DNA of 64,000 bases from Stenotrophobium rhamnosiphilum. Its GTDB lineage: Bacteria; Pseudomonadota; Gammaproteobacteria; Nevskiales; Nevskiaceae. Positions within the stretch are counted from its first letter, which is position 1. Each line of letters begins with the position of its first letter. This document shows, in pieces, positions 36,424-46,231 of the stretch. Below the pieces are notes generated by a model. The model was not told the DNA's origin and searched no databases. It worked only from the letters and a program-made list of their open reading frames with translations. Both the position numbers and the translations under genes were made by a program. The stretch is taken from contig NZ_QANS01000001.1 in NCBI RefSeq assembly GCF_003052265.1, forward strand, positions 372,001 through 436,000, in the 5' to 3' direction.

Positions 36424-37962
36424 ATGTCACAGAATGAAAATCAGTCGGTTGGCTCAAGTGCCACCAAGACTATCGAACATGAGAGCAGTGTCTATGCCTC
36501 GCTCTTTGAGAAAATTAACCTCAAGCCTGTTTCGCGTGCGCGCCCTATAGAAGCGTTCCAAGACAATGATGCTTTGTCTGACGCACCGACTGATGAGCGC
36601 TTATCTCGCGCCGTTAGCGTATTTCTTAAAATGGTCGGCGAGTCGAGCCGACCTGTAGATCGTCTCGATAAGTCACTTCTCGATTTTCATATCGATGCGC
36701 TGGACCAAAAAATCAGCCGCCATCTGGATGCGGTGATGCACGCGCCAGAATTTCAGCAGATTGAATCTGCTTGGCGCGGGCTGAAATTCTTGGTCGACCG
36801 TACTGACTTTCGCAAGAACGTCCGCATCGAAGTGCTCGATTGTTCTAAGGAAGGCTTGCAACAAGATTTCGAAGATACGCCAGAAGTGGTACAGAGCGGC
36901 CTGTATCGCCATGCCTACACGCAGGAGTACGACACGCCGGGTGGTCAGCCCATTGGCTCAATCATTTCAAATTATGAATTCACCAATTCGCCACAAGACA
37001 TCGCCCTGTTGCGGAATGTTTCCAAGGTTGCAGCCTCCGCACACATGCCGTTCATTGGTTCGGTTGGGCCGAAGTTCTTTGGCAAGGAGACAATGGAAGA
37101 GGTCGCCGCCATCCAGGACATCGGCAACTATTTTGATCGTGCTGAATACATCAAGTGGAAAGGTTTCCGCGAAACGGACGACGCGCGTTACATCGGCCTG
37201 ACTATGCCGCGCGTGCTTGGTCGTTTGCCGTATGGCCCGGATACAACTCCGGTGCGTAGCTTCAATTATCAGGAGGCCGTCAAAGGCCCTGATCATGATC
37301 GTTACTTGTGGGTCAATGCCGCGTTCGCATTTGGCGCTAACGTGGTTCAAAGCTTTATCCGCAATGGTTGGTGTGTTCAGATCCGCGGCCCACAGGCTGG
37401 CGGCAAGGTAGATGATCTTCCGGTGCATTTGTATGACTTAGGCACGGGGCATCAACCCAAGATTCCTACCGAAGTACTGATTCCCGAAACGCGCGAGTTT
37501 GAATTTGCCAACCTTGGCTTCATTCCCTTGTCGTTTTACAAGAATCACGACTTTGCCTGTTTCTTCTCAGCCAACTCGTCACAGAAGCCGGCCTTGTATG
37601 ACACCAAAGAAGCGACAGCCAATAGCCGTATTAACGCGCGACTGCCTTATATCTTTCTGCTGTCCCGTATCGCGCACTATCTCAAGCTGATTCAGCGCGA
37701 GAACATTGGCACGACAAAAGATCGGCGACTGTTGGAGCTTGAACTCAACAACTGGATTAAAACGCTCGTTACTGAGATGACAGATCCGGGTGATGACTTG
37801 CAAGCTTCACATCCGCTGCGTGAAGCGAAAGTGACGGTAGAAGATATCGACGATAACCCGGGCTTCTTCCGCATCAAGCTCTTCATCATCCCTCACTTCC
37901 AAGTGGAAGGAATGGATATTGGCCTGTCGTTGGTGTCGCAGATGCCGAAGGCTAAAAACTAA
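36424..37962 (+). CDS. tssC: Type VI secretion sheath large subunit TssC (VipB)
   Basis: 512 residues from the ATG at 36424, preceded by GGGAGA. Family stretches include VHAPEFQQIESAWRGLKFL-like sequence (MHAPEFQQIESAWRGLKFL), GSIISNYEFTNSPQDIALL, MPFIGSVGPKFFG and LGFIPLSFYKNHDFACFF. The frame opens 28 codons earlier inside tssB but without family match. The sheath C-terminus is RIKLFIIPHFQVEGMDI plus a short tail. A terminator follows 36 bases on. Confidence 0.96.
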   Translation: MSQNENQSVGSSATKTIEHESSVYASLFEKINLKPVSRARPIEAFQDNDALSDAPTDERLSRAVSVFLKMVGESSRPVDRLDKSLLDFHIDALDQKISRHLDAVMHAPEFQQIESAWRGLKFLVDRTDFRKNVRIEVLDCSKEGLQQDFEDTPEVVQSGLYRHAYTQEYDTPGGQPIGSIISNYEFTNSPQDIALLRNVSKVAASAHMPFIGSVGPKFFGKETMEEVAAIQDIGNYFDRAEYIKWKGFRETDDARYIGLTMPRVLGRLPYGPDTTPVRSFNYQEAVKGPDHDRYLWVNAAFAFGANVVQSFIRNGWCVQIRGPQAGGKVDDLPVHLYDLGTGHQPKIPTEVLIPETREFEFANLGFIPLSFYKNHDFACFFSANSSQKPALYDTKEATANSRINARLPYIFLLSRIAHYLKLIQRENIGTTKDRRLLELELNNWIKTLVTEMTDPGDDLQASHPLREAKVTVEDIDDNPGFFRIKLFIIPHFQVEGMDIGLSLVSQMPKAKN

Positions 37963-37998
37963 GGTCGGCGGGCTGTAGGTACAAGATGGTCATGTAAT

Positions 37999-38025
37999 AA
38001 AAGCCCCCGATTTTCGGGGGCTTTT
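37999..38025. terminator. Bidirectional terminator between tssC and dusC
   Basis: Twelve-pair stem AAAAGCCCCCGA (37999-38010) and TCGGGGGCTTTT (38014-38025) with a TTT loop. T-runs on both strands let it serve both convergent genes. Confidence 0.9.
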
Positions 38026-38048
38026 GTTATGTGCAAGATGGGTGAAGC

Positions 38049-39023
38049 TCAAGCAGCTAAACGCGGTGCTCGAGTAAGCGATGGCAATTGCAAAAGTGCG
38101 TCCAGCTTTTCGCAATCCGTTTCGCGCCGCGCGGCATCAAACATAACTCCTGCTTCCGCGTAGCTGCGACTCAGCCACACCAGCCATTGTTTGAGACGGC
38201 CTGGTGCATAACCCGGTGCGAGTTTGATGCGTTCTTGTCGCCAGAAATCCTGTACGAGCGGAAATAATTCTGCCCACGTCATTGGTACAACTTCTTCGCC
38301 ATTTTTTTCTGCAGCGATTTGTAGTGCCAGATCAGGCTTGGCAACAAGGCCGCGGCCGAGCATGAAATTCTCTGCGCCGCTGATTTCGCGACAGCGACGC
38401 CAGTCTTCCAGTGTCCAGATTTCGCCGTTGGCAAATACAGGTACTGAGACGACTTCTTGCACACGTGGAATCCAGTCCCAGTGTGCAGGTGGACGATAGC
38501 CATCGACCTTGGTGCGTGCGTGAACCACGATTTGTGATGCGCCACCCGTGGCGAGTGCGCGTGCACAGTCGAGCGCAACATCTGGTGTCTCGAAGCCCAA
38601 GCGCATTTTTGCAGTGACGGGAATATGGGTGGGGACAGCGCGACGCACTTCGCGGACGATGGCGTGGAGTAGTTCTGGCTCTTTCAGCAGTACTGCACCA
38701 CCACGTGATTTATTGACGGTTTTTGCCGGGCAACCAAAGTTGAGGTCAATGACGGGCGCCCCTAACGTGCAGGCGAGAGCGGCGTTGTCGGCAAGACATA
38801 CCGGGTCTGAGCCGAGCAATTGCACTCGCATGGGGGTTCCGGCTCGGGTTTGTGCGCCGTGATCCAGTTCTGGAGCGAGTCTGCGAAAGTAGTGCTCGGG
38901 TAGTAAGCGATCATTAACTCTAATGAATTCAGTAACACACCAATCGATGCCGCCGACGCGGGTTAGCACGTCACGCAGGATCTCGTCGACCAGACCCTCC
39001 ATTGGTGCCAAAGCGAGTTGCAT
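38049..39023 (-). CDS. dusC: tRNA-dihydrouridine synthase, DusC type
   Basis: FMN enzyme reducing uridine in the tRNA D-loop; E. coli DusC acts on U16. 324 residues from the ATG at 39023 ([13 protein letters not shown]). The TIM barrel shows [19 protein letters not shown] with the catalytic Cys, [28 protein letters not shown] and [11 protein letters not shown]. The start APMEGLVD and the WD(W) stretch suit the DusC group. The frame opens 28 codons further upstream without match. It stands alone. Confidence 0.92.
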   Translation of the reverse strand: MQLALAPMEGLVDEILRDVLTRVGGIDWCVTEFIRVNDRLLPEHYFRRLAPELDHGAQTRAGTPMRVQLLGSDPVCLADNAALACTLGAPVIDLNFGCPAKTVNKSRGGAVLLKEPELLHAIVREVRRAVPTHIPVTAKMRLGFETPDVALDCARALATGGASQIVVHARTKVDGYRPPAHWDWIPRVQEVVSVPVFANGEIWTLEDWRRCREISGAENFMLGRGLVAKPDLALQIAAEKNGEEVVPMTWAELFPLVQDFWRQERIKLAPGYAPGRLKQWLVWLSRSYAEAGVMFDAARRETDCEKLDALLQLPSLTRAPRLAA

Positions 39024-39215
39024 GTACAGGTTCCTGAATTCAGGAAGGTATTTTAGTCTTTTCGCTGCACTGCGGCATAAATACTGTGCCCATGTAGACA
39101 AATACATGCCTATACTCAGAATTAACCACGGATGGTAAAAAGAACCTAATAGTCATCCGTACCTGCTTGCGATGGAGTTTTCGCTCGCAGTATCAGTGCG
39201 AGGAGAGCATCAACA

Positions 39216-41945
39216 GTGAGTAGTGAACGAACCAGCCAGCGTTCGCCCCAAGAGGCGTATGGCCACAAGCTGTTCGCGCCGACTATGCGCAGCGAGGCCA
39301 TTGTCCGTGCCTCGATTATTCAGCGGATCTTTGAAAATGAATCCGCGCGCGTCGTTGTTTTGCAGGGGCCCGCCGGGCACGGCAAATCAACGACCATGCA
39401 GCAGATCAAGAGCCTCTGCGAAGAGCGCGGCTATCTAACGGGTTGGCTGACGCTGGACGAAGCAGATAACGATCAACGTCGCCTTGCAATTCACCTGCAA
39501 GCTTTGCTGAATTCGATCACCGCGGCATTTAAAAAAATGGCGTCAGAAGACGCTGAATCTGGCACGCCAGAAAAGCGCCGTGAAAAAACAGATTGGATGA
39601 TTGATCAGTTGATCAAGATAGGGCGGCCGGTTGCGTTGTTCTTTGATGATTTTCAGGTGCTCAATAATAAGTCCGTGATGACCTGCTTCCGTGATTTGGT
39701 GGAGCGTGTGCCTGCAAATGCACGGTTCTTCATCGGTTCACGATCAGTACCCGATCTCGGTTTGGCGCGTTTGGTTGTAAATCAAAAAGCATTGATCTTG
39801 CGTGCTGATGATCTGCGCTTTTCACCTTCTGAAGTCGAAGAATTCTTTGCCAGCTCTGATGATCTTTTGGTTAACGAAACCGAGAGAAGTGCGATCTATC
39901 GTCGCACTGAAGGCTGGCCGGCTGCTTTGCAGCTATTCAAACTCACGCTGAACAATCCTGCGGTACGTAAGTCGCTAGGCGATCTTGGTAATTATCGTCC
40001 GCGCGAGCTTGCAGAATATCTTGCAGACAATGTGCTGACCTTGCAGAAACCCAAGGTGCAGGAATTTTTGCTACGCACGTCCTTGTTGCAAAGACTTTCA
40101 GGGCCGCTGTGTGATGCGGTGACTGGCTGGAATAACTCGCGAGAAATATTGCTGGAGCTGGAGCGTTCAGGCTTGTTCCTGCGCAGCCTCGATAGCGATC
40201 TGCATTGGTTTAAGTATCACGCCTTGTTCTCGTCGTTCTTGGCTGAGCAGTTGCGTAGTCAATCGAGTGACATCGCACGTGAAGTCCATGAGCGCGCTGC
40301 CGATTGGCACTTAAGCCAGGGCATGTACGAAGAAACAGTGCATCACGCCATTGCTGCAAAGAAGTTCTCGATGGCAGCAGATGTAATGAATATCTGGATG
40401 ACGCAGCTGGTGGTGAGTGCGCAGCTCATTACGGTTGAGCGTTGGTATGACCGCCTGCCTTTCGAAGAAATTGCGAAGCGTCCAGACCTCGCAATCAAGT
40501 TTGCATGGCCACTCATTTTCCTTAGACGTACGCAAAAACTGAAGCCTTTGCTTGAGTTGCTTGAAACCTTTAAGGGCAGTGGTGATTACGCCAACACCAA
40601 AGACTCTGCTGTCGCGCTAGCGATGGCGGCAATTTGTGCTGATGATTTGCCCAAGTCTTTTGAAATTATCAGTAGTGTCGAATTAGAGGGACGTGACCCG
40701 CAGGGATTCAGTGCTTTCGAACTCAGTGCGGGTGCAAACCTAGTTGGTTATCACTATTTTGCTTCGAGCAATTTTGAAAGTGCGCGAAAATACTTAGCGC
40801 TGGCTCGTGCTTATGGTGAACGCGGCGACGCAGCGTTTAGCAGTGGCTACACGGTTGGCGTGCGCGGTGTCTCACTGATGGCGCAAGGCCAATTGCGTGA
40901 AGCGCTTGACTGCTTCCGTCAGGCATTCGCTGAGCAGCGCATGCATATCGACAAATCTTTTGCGTCTGCAGCGTTGGTGTCTTGCTATGTCTGGGCACTT
41001 TACGAGGCAGGCGAGTTGGATCAGGTCGAGTCCTTGTTTGTTCAGTATCACGACGTCATTACCAGCACGGTACTTCTGGATTTTCTCGCTGTTGCTTATA
41101 TGGCGATGGCGCGTACGCATGATGCGCGTGGCCGTCCGAATAAAGCGCTCGAAATTCTGGATGAGGCGGAGCACATTGCTTATGCCAATGGCTGGCAGCG
41201 TCTGCTTAGAATTGTGAACTGGGAGCGCGTACGTCGCGGTCTCTTGTTGAGTGGCATTGAAAAAGGCCGCGCGATAGCAGCAACCATTACTCCGCCTGCT
41301 TCGCCACTATCAGAAGATAGGATATTTTTTGCAGATGAATTCGAGGGCGAAGCCTTTGGACGAATTCGTTTAGCCATTCATGAAACAGATGCATCTGTGG
41401 CGACTGCGTTGCTGACGGATGATATGGCTAAGCATCGTCACCGTAGTTATCGCCTAATCAAATTGTATTTGCTGGATGCGCAGTTGCAGGTCAAGCGCGG
41501 TGCTAGCAATGCGGCTCATCGTAGCTTGAGAAAAGCTTTGCAGCTCGGCGCGCCTGGTGGCTTTGTGCGCTGTTATTTGGATGAAGGCAATACGATTCTG
41601 CACTTGCTCAAAGAAGAGTATCAGGCGGTATTGGATGCAGGCTCGCAAGACGTTCCGTTCGGAACAGATCGCGAACACTTGGAAAAACTTTTGCATGCTT
41701 CAGGAACCGATCTGACGCGCACATCGAATCCCTTGAGCCCAGAGCCGCTGGAGCCTCTAACCGATCGTGAAAAGGAAATTCTGATCTTCTTGGCAAATGG
41801 TGTTTCAAATAAAGAAATGGCGGGTCGCATTTTTGTTTCTGAAAACACCGTTAAATTTCATTTAAAAAATATCTATTCAAAGCTTTCAGTAGGCAGCCGC
41901 TTGCAAGCGATCACTGCTGCGCGACAGTTGGGGCTGTTGCATTAA
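39216..41945 (+). CDS. MalT-type (LAL) LuxR-family transcriptional regulator
   Basis: 909 residues. A STAND/NTPase part begins near residue 20 with Walker A QGPAGHGKSTT (about 50-60) and Walker B VALFFDDFQVL (about 139-149). Winged-helix and long TPR-like helical repeats follow (about 340-800). The end is a LuxR HTH, LTDREKEILIFLANGVSNKE with ENTVKFHLKNIYSKLSVGSR. Such activators bind an inducer and ATP, multimerise and turn on nearby transport and catabolic genes. The start is GTG at 39216, with AGGAGAG upstream. It is the likely activator of the RND-DUF1329-YCF48-DUF1302 and downstream operons. Confidence 0.9.
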   Translation: MSSERTSQRSPQEAYGHKLFAPTMRSEAIVRASIIQRIFENESARVVVLQGPAGHGKSTTMQQIKSLCEERGYLTGWLTLDEADNDQRRLAIHLQALLNSITAAFKKMASEDAESGTPEKRREKTDWMIDQLIKIGRPVALFFDDFQVLNNKSVMTCFRDLVERVPANARFFIGSRSVPDLGLARLVVNQKALILRADDLRFSPSEVEEFFASSDDLLVNETERSAIYRRTEGWPAALQLFKLTLNNPAVRKSLGDLGNYRPRELAEYLADNVLTLQKPKVQEFLLRTSLLQRLSGPLCDAVTGWNNSREILLELERSGLFLRSLDSDLHWFKYHALFSSFLAEQLRSQSSDIAREVHERAADWHLSQGMYEETVHHAIAAKKFSMAADVMNIWMTQLVVSAQLITVERWYDRLPFEEIAKRPDLAIKFAWPLIFLRRTQKLKPLLELLETFKGSGDYANTKDSAVALAMAAICADDLPKSFEIISSVELEGRDPQGFSAFELSAGANLVGYHYFASSNFESARKYLALARAYGERGDAAFSSGYTVGVRGVSLMAQGQLREALDCFRQAFAEQRMHIDKSFASAALVSCYVWALYEAGELDQVESLFVQYHDVITSTVLLDFLAVAYMAMARTHDARGRPNKALEILDEAEHIAYANGWQRLLRIVNWERVRRGLLLSGIEKGRAIAATITPPASPLSEDRIFFADEFEGEAFGRIRLAIHETDASVATALLTDDMAKHRHRSYRLIKLYLLDAQLQVKRGASNAAHRSLRKALQLGAPGGFVRCYLDEGNTILHLLKEEYQAVLDAGSQDVPFGTDREHLEKLLHASGTDLTRTSNPLSPEPLEPLTDREKEILIFLANGVSNKEMAGRIFVSENTVKFHLKNIYSKLSVGSRLQAITAARQLGLLH

Positions 41946-41978
41946 ATTGAGTTAAGCGTTCTCGTGGGACTTGTTGTT

Positions 41979-42031
41979 ACGGACGGGTAGGGCTAGGTAA
42001 GAAATATCTGGCACAAAAACTACCCGTCCGT
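41979..42031. promoter_or_regulatory. Twelve-base inverted repeat upstream of the RND gene
   Basis: ACGGACGGGTAG (41979-41990) and CTACCCGTCCGT (42020-42031) are exact reverse complements 29 bases apart. Within them is CGGGTA, also found upstream of three other units in this cluster. It sits about 250-300 bases before the RND start in the 331-base gap after the regulator and may be the operator for it. Confidence 0.5.
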
Positions 42032-42150
42032 GTAGTGCGGCAATGTCGTGCAAGCTTCAAATTGCATCGCATAAACCACTCAAGCTGGTTGTACGTTGGC
42101 GATGTTTTATGCCGCAGTGCAACAAAGACTTGATACAACAGGAGGAGAGC

Positions 42151-42270
42151 ATGCTGAAGAGCACTGCTATTTTTGTCGGTAGTCATCCGACGCTTGGTAT
42201 CTGTTTGATCCCCGCGCTGCCGCGTCCCAATTTCTGCGAGCGCCGCGTGGCGCGCGCTGCTTACGAGTAA
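42151..42270 (+). CDS. Possible 39-residue upstream leader ORF
   Basis: ATG at 42151 follows a near-perfect GGAGGAG site (42141-42147), while the RND ATG six bases after this frame's stop has no visible site of its own. The product (MLKSTAIFVG..., with SHPTLGICLIP) is a short hydrophobic-to-basic peptide with no known match. Its main role may be translational coupling or control of the transporter. It could also be chance. Confidence 0.35.
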   Translation: MLKSTAIFVGSHPTLGICLIPALPRPNFCERRVARAAYE

Positions 42271-42276
42271 GCGTCC

Positions 42277-44715
42277 ATGCTCTCCTTGCGTTTCCGCATT
42301 GCTGCATGGGTGATGGCCCATCGCAAATTCACTTGGGCCGTTTTCACACTGATCACCTTGGGCTTTGCTGCCGGTATTCCGCAAGTTCAGCTCAAGACGA
42401 TCTTCTCCGACCTGCTGCCTAAGGATGACCCTTACGTTAAGGTTTATAAGGATCACCCGAACTTCGGCAATCCTTTAACCGTCACCATCGTTGTCAAGCG
42501 TAAGAACGGCGATATCTACAACGCCGAAACGCTGAACAAGGTTTGGAACCTCACTCGCGATATCGATCTTTCGCCTGGCGTTGATCACGATCAGATTCTC
42601 TCGATCGCAACCGAAAAGGCTCGTTACGCCGAAGCCACTCCGTTCGGCATTGACGTTCGCCCGTTGATGGAAGATCACGTTCCAGCGACTGCTGAAGAAA
42701 TTCAGGAATTCAAAGGTCGTGTTGATAAATCACCCGGCGCTAGAACGTTCCTGATCTCGAACGACGCAACGGCAACGCTGATCAACGCAACGTTTATTGA
42801 ATCGCGCTTGGATTACGGCGTCGCATTCAAATACGTGCATGACCTCGTTAAGAAGGCACACGATAAAGATCACGACATTTATCTTGCTGGTCAGCCAGTT
42901 CTGACGGGCTGGGTGTATCAATACAATTCGCAGACGAACTGGATCTTCGCAGTCACGCTCGGCATGTTGGTATTGGCACTGGTTCTGTACATGCGTAACG
43001 TTGTTGGCGTAGTCACGCCAATCTTTACGAGTGCGGTTGCTGCGATTTGGGGTTTTGGTTTTGTCGGCTGGCTGAAGTCGCCGATTGAGCCCCTGTTGAT
43101 GATTGTGCCGCTGTTGCTCGTAGCGCGTACGTTCTCACATTGCGTGCAGTTTACTGAGCGCTACTACGAAATTTACTGGCACGTGAAAGATCGCGTTAAG
43201 GCTGCTGAAATCACCATGGGTGTGATGATGGCGCCGTCAGTACTCGGTATCTTCACGGACATCGTCGGTATCTTCCTCATCGCCGTAGCGCCAATTCCTG
43301 CAATGGAACGCTTTGCACTGTTCTGCGGCTTCTGGTGCATTTGGTTGATTCCTACCGGTGTGGTCCTGATCTCGCTGCAGTTGGCGGCACTTCCAGCACC
43401 TCGCAACGTTGCAGACCTTATTGGTCATGGCAAGGTCACCAAATTCCAGACTGGGTTTCAAGGCCTGTTGCGCTTTTTGGCGAGCCTATCCTTTGGTAAG
43501 CGCGCACGCGTGACCACGATTTTTATGGCGGTGATTGCAGTCGTTGCGGTGATTACCGCATTGCAAATCCGCATTGGTAACCCGGTTGAAGGAAGTAACT
43601 TGCTGTGGGACGACTCAGAGTTCAACGAGTCTGTTCGCCAAATCAATCGCTTGTTCCCAGGTGTGAACACGCTTGAAATTGTGTTTGAAGGTAAAGACCA
43701 GAAAAATCCGCGTCGTTTGATGCAGCAAGCTGACACCATCATGACGATGCAGAAGATTCAGGCCTTGATTGAACGTGGAGATCATCCGCCACGTGCAACG
43801 CTGTCCTTCGGCGACTATCTGATGGAGGGCAACCGTTTGTTCTCTGGTGGTGATACTCGCTGGATGCCGCTCGACCCAACCAATATGGCGGTCAACGCAG
43901 CGGTAGCTTCGGTACTCATGGGTAGCAGCCCCAAGGCCTATTCAAATGTGATCGACTTCGAGTTGCAGAACGGCACGGTGTCACTCTGGTACAAAGACAA
44001 CAAGCAGGACACGGTGGACTCAGCGCTGGAACAGGCTAAGAAAGCGATTGCGGTTGTTGGCGCGGATCACAAAGATTTCTTGATTCGCCTCGGCACGGGC
44101 ACCATCGCATTGCAGCAAGCAATGAACGATGTTGTGCATCGCTTCCACTGGGTCATCATCGGTTTGCTGAACATCGTGATCTTGATCGGTTGTAGCTTGG
44201 CTTATCGCTCGATCGTTGCAGGTTTGATCCTGCTGATTCCAGTGAACATGGCCAACTTCATCCTCAATGCTTCGATGCACATGATCGGCATTGGTCTGGA
44301 TATCAACTCGCTGCTCGTCGCGGCCATCGGTGTAGGTGTCGGCATCGACTACGGCATCTATCTGTTGTCACGTATCTGCGAGGAATACCACGCGCATGAT
44401 CACGATTGGGGCCGCACGATCACTGCATCGCTGACGACTACCGGTAAGGCGATCATGTTCACGGCATCCATCATGTTCGTCGGCATTCTACCTTGGTACT
44501 TCCTGTCAGGCCTGAAGTTCATGGCGGACATGGGCTTGCTCCTCGTGCTGACGATGTTGATCAACATGATTCTGGCGCTGGTTGCACTGCCGTTGCTGGT
44601 GTATCTGGTCAAGCCAAAGTTTGTAGCACGTAAAGATTTGCTGGTTGGCGAAGGTGTGGATCTGTCGCAGTTCACCTCGGCTGATTCAGATATGCAAAGT
44701 GGAAAGTCGGTCTGA
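42277..44715 (+). CDS. RND/MMPL-family inner-membrane transporter
   Basis: 812 residues with the doubled MMPL plan: one membrane helix, a periplasmic loop, five helices, then the same again. The second half repeats the pattern with VGIDYGIYLLSRICEEYH and FMADMGLLLVLTMLINMILALVALPLL. FSDLLPKDDPYVKVYKDHPNFG after helix 1 recalls hopanoid-transporter HpnN and other lipid-moving members. It is too short for a tripartite HAE-type drug pump and no membrane-fusion protein is near. With DUF1329, YCF48 and DUF1302 it is a recurrent set beside catabolic genes for hydrophobic compounds. The role is inferred to be movement of a lipid-like substrate. Confidence 0.85.
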   Translation: MLSLRFRIAAWVMAHRKFTWAVFTLITLGFAAGIPQVQLKTIFSDLLPKDDPYVKVYKDHPNFGNPLTVTIVVKRKNGDIYNAETLNKVWNLTRDIDLSPGVDHDQILSIATEKARYAEATPFGIDVRPLMEDHVPATAEEIQEFKGRVDKSPGARTFLISNDATATLINATFIESRLDYGVAFKYVHDLVKKAHDKDHDIYLAGQPVLTGWVYQYNSQTNWIFAVTLGMLVLALVLYMRNVVGVVTPIFTSAVAAIWGFGFVGWLKSPIEPLLMIVPLLLVARTFSHCVQFTERYYEIYWHVKDRVKAAEITMGVMMAPSVLGIFTDIVGIFLIAVAPIPAMERFALFCGFWCIWLIPTGVVLISLQLAALPAPRNVADLIGHGKVTKFQTGFQGLLRFLASLSFGKRARVTTIFMAVIAVVAVITALQIRIGNPVEGSNLLWDDSEFNESVRQINRLFPGVNTLEIVFEGKDQKNPRRLMQQADTIMTMQKIQALIERGDHPPRATLSFGDYLMEGNRLFSGGDTRWMPLDPTNMAVNAAVASVLMGSSPKAYSNVIDFELQNGTVSLWYKDNKQDTVDSALEQAKKAIAVVGADHKDFLIRLGTGTIALQQAMNDVVHRFHWVIIGLLNIVILIGCSLAYRSIVAGLILLIPVNMANFILNASMHMIGIGLDINSLLVAAIGVGVGIDYGIYLLSRICEEYHAHDHDWGRTITASLTTTGKAIMFTASIMFVGILPWYFLSGLKFMADMGLLLVLTMLINMILALVALPLLVYLVKPKFVARKDLLVGEGVDLSQFTSADSDMQSGKSV

Positions 44716-44792
44716 TTGAAGGATGGATATGAGCATCCAAACGGACATTTATAACGTTTTAGTGTGTATACGCCTGCATCGTGCGGTGTAGG

Positions 44793-44802
44793 CGGGTACC
44801 CG
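44793..44802. promoter_or_regulatory. CGGGTACCCG palindrome upstream of DUF1329
   Basis: Ten-base perfect palindrome, 47 bases before the gene start. It contains the half-site CGGGTA in both directions, the same as found upstream of the RND, SDR and acyl-CoA-ligase genes. The gap is 133 bases and also carries the ribosome site GAGGAGAG. Confidence 0.45.
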
Positions 44803-44848
44803 TGTGCAACCTGCGGGACTAAAGGTTGTTGCGTAGAGGAGAGTAGTG

Positions 44849-46231
44849 ATGCGTATTAAAAAATATGACTTTGATTACGGCCGCCGTATGTTGCTTCAAA
44901 AGGCTGCAGTTGGTGCCAGCGCAGGTGTTCTGGCTCCTCTATGGCCAATGATTGGCAATACTGGTGATACCAGTAAGGCTTATCCAGATGAACTTCTGTC
45001 GATTTCGATGTACACCAAAGGCAAGATCAAGCCTGGTGATGTTGTAGACGCAAACAATGTTGAAGCGGTTAAGGATCTGCTTGATCCAATCGCTTATCAG
45101 CAGGTTAAGACCATGGGTCGTCGCATCAACATCGTTGAGTCCACCAAGGACGCAACGAAGTTGTTCCCGGCTCCGTATCTTGCTGCCACGCTGAAGAACA
45201 AGGGCAAGGCCAAGCTTGATGCCAACAACAACGTTGTCACGCAAGATGGCCAGCCTTGGATCGGTGGTAACCCGTTTCCTGATTTCAAAAACGCTATCGA
45301 AGCCACGGCTAACCTGACCTTGGCTTGGGGCCGTCACGATTACTCGCAGTATGCGGTTCGTGACTGGGACATCGCGCCGGATGGCACGCTGGCCTACACC
45401 TACGATTTCGTTTGGGCTGAACTCAACACCACCGCGCGTTCCGATGGCAAGGTGTGGGGCGGCAAGAAAGATCTGCTTCGTTATCAGTCGGTGTGGTTCA
45501 CTGCACCACAAGACGTTGCCGGTACTTCGTTCCTCAACACTTGGTATTACGACCAGCGCAAGTTCCCGGATCTTCAGGGTTACCTGCCTGCGTTTAAGCG
45601 CGTTCGTCAGTTCCCGACCAACCAGCGTTTTGAACCGTTGGTTCCAGGCGTCACCATCTTCCTGTCCGACGCATGGGCGGCAGGTGATCCGATGCTGACG
45701 TGGGGCAACTACAAGATTGTTGGCCGTAAGCCAATGCTCGGTTTCGTTGGTGGTCGCAACTTTAACGGCGGCTACAACGCTAACTACGAACGTAAAGTGC
45801 ATGGCGGACCGAAGGGCCAAACCTTCTTCGAAACCTATGCAGAGCTGATTCCAGAAACCGTGATTGTAGAAGCCGAGCCAACGGGTTATCCGCGCGCTCC
45901 GCTGAGCAAGAAGCGTACTTGGATCGACGTTCGTAACGGTATGTACGTTGCGTACAACACCTACGATCGCCGCGGCGAAATGTGGAAATCGTTCGAGCCT
46001 GCTTATGCGCAGTACTCCAATGACAAGATGACGGTTAAAGATGAAAGCGGTAATCCGTCATGGTCGTGGGTGTATGTGCACAGTCATGACATCCAGGCCA
46101 ACCGCATGAGTCGCTTCGTGCAGGCTAAGGAAATCACTGGTGGTTACAAGAGCAGCTACTCCACCAACGGTGTCGACGTTTACAACAAGTACCTGACGGT
46201 TCAGGCGATCCAGCGTTTGGGTTCAGCCTAA
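44849..46231 (+). CDS. DUF1329 protein with probable Tat signal
   Basis: 460 residues from the ATG at 44849; a GTG directly before it would add one. DUF1329 has a LolA/LolB-like lipid-binding fold and is seen with DUF1302, YCF48 and RND proteins. The N-terminus YGRRMLLQKAAVGASAG, with Arg-Arg at 12-13 and a moderately hydrophobic stretch, looks like a twin-arginine export signal. That would mean it is folded before export. LDPIAYQQVKTMGRRINIVES, KKRTWIDVRNGMYVAYNTYDRRGEMWK-like sequence and SRFVQAKEITGGYKSSY follow. Its stop shares one base with the YCF48 ATG. Confidence 0.87.
   Translation: MRIKKYDFDYGRRMLLQKAAVGASAGVLAPLWPMIGNTGDTSKAYPDELLSISMYTKGKIKPGDVVDANNVEAVKDLLDPIAYQQVKTMGRRINIVESTKDATKLFPAPYLAATLKNKGKAKLDANNNVVTQDGQPWIGGNPFPDFKNAIEATANLTLAWGRHDYSQYAVRDWDIAPDGTLAYTYDFVWAELNTTARSDGKVWGGKKDLLRYQSVWFTAPQDVAGTSFLNTWYYDQRKFPDLQGYLPAFKRVRQFPTNQRFEPLVPGVTIFLSDAWAAGDPMLTWGNYKIVGRKPMLGFVGGRNFNGGYNANYERKVHGGPKGQTFFETYAELIPETVIVEAEPTGYPRAPLSKKRTWIDVRNGMYVAYNTYDRRGEMWKSFEPAYAQYSNDKMTVKDESGNPSWSWVYVHSHDIQANRMSRFVQAKEITGGYKSSYSTNGVDVYNKYLTVQAIQRLGSA

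Noticed and set aside
41977-42456. 159-codon minus-strand frame over the regulator-RND gap
   Set aside because: Overlaps the RND start in antisense, has no family match, and the gap is better explained by operator and leader sequence.
44939-45820. 293-codon minus-strand open frame
   Set aside because: Entirely opposite DUF1329, which has clear family sequence; no domain in the mirror product.
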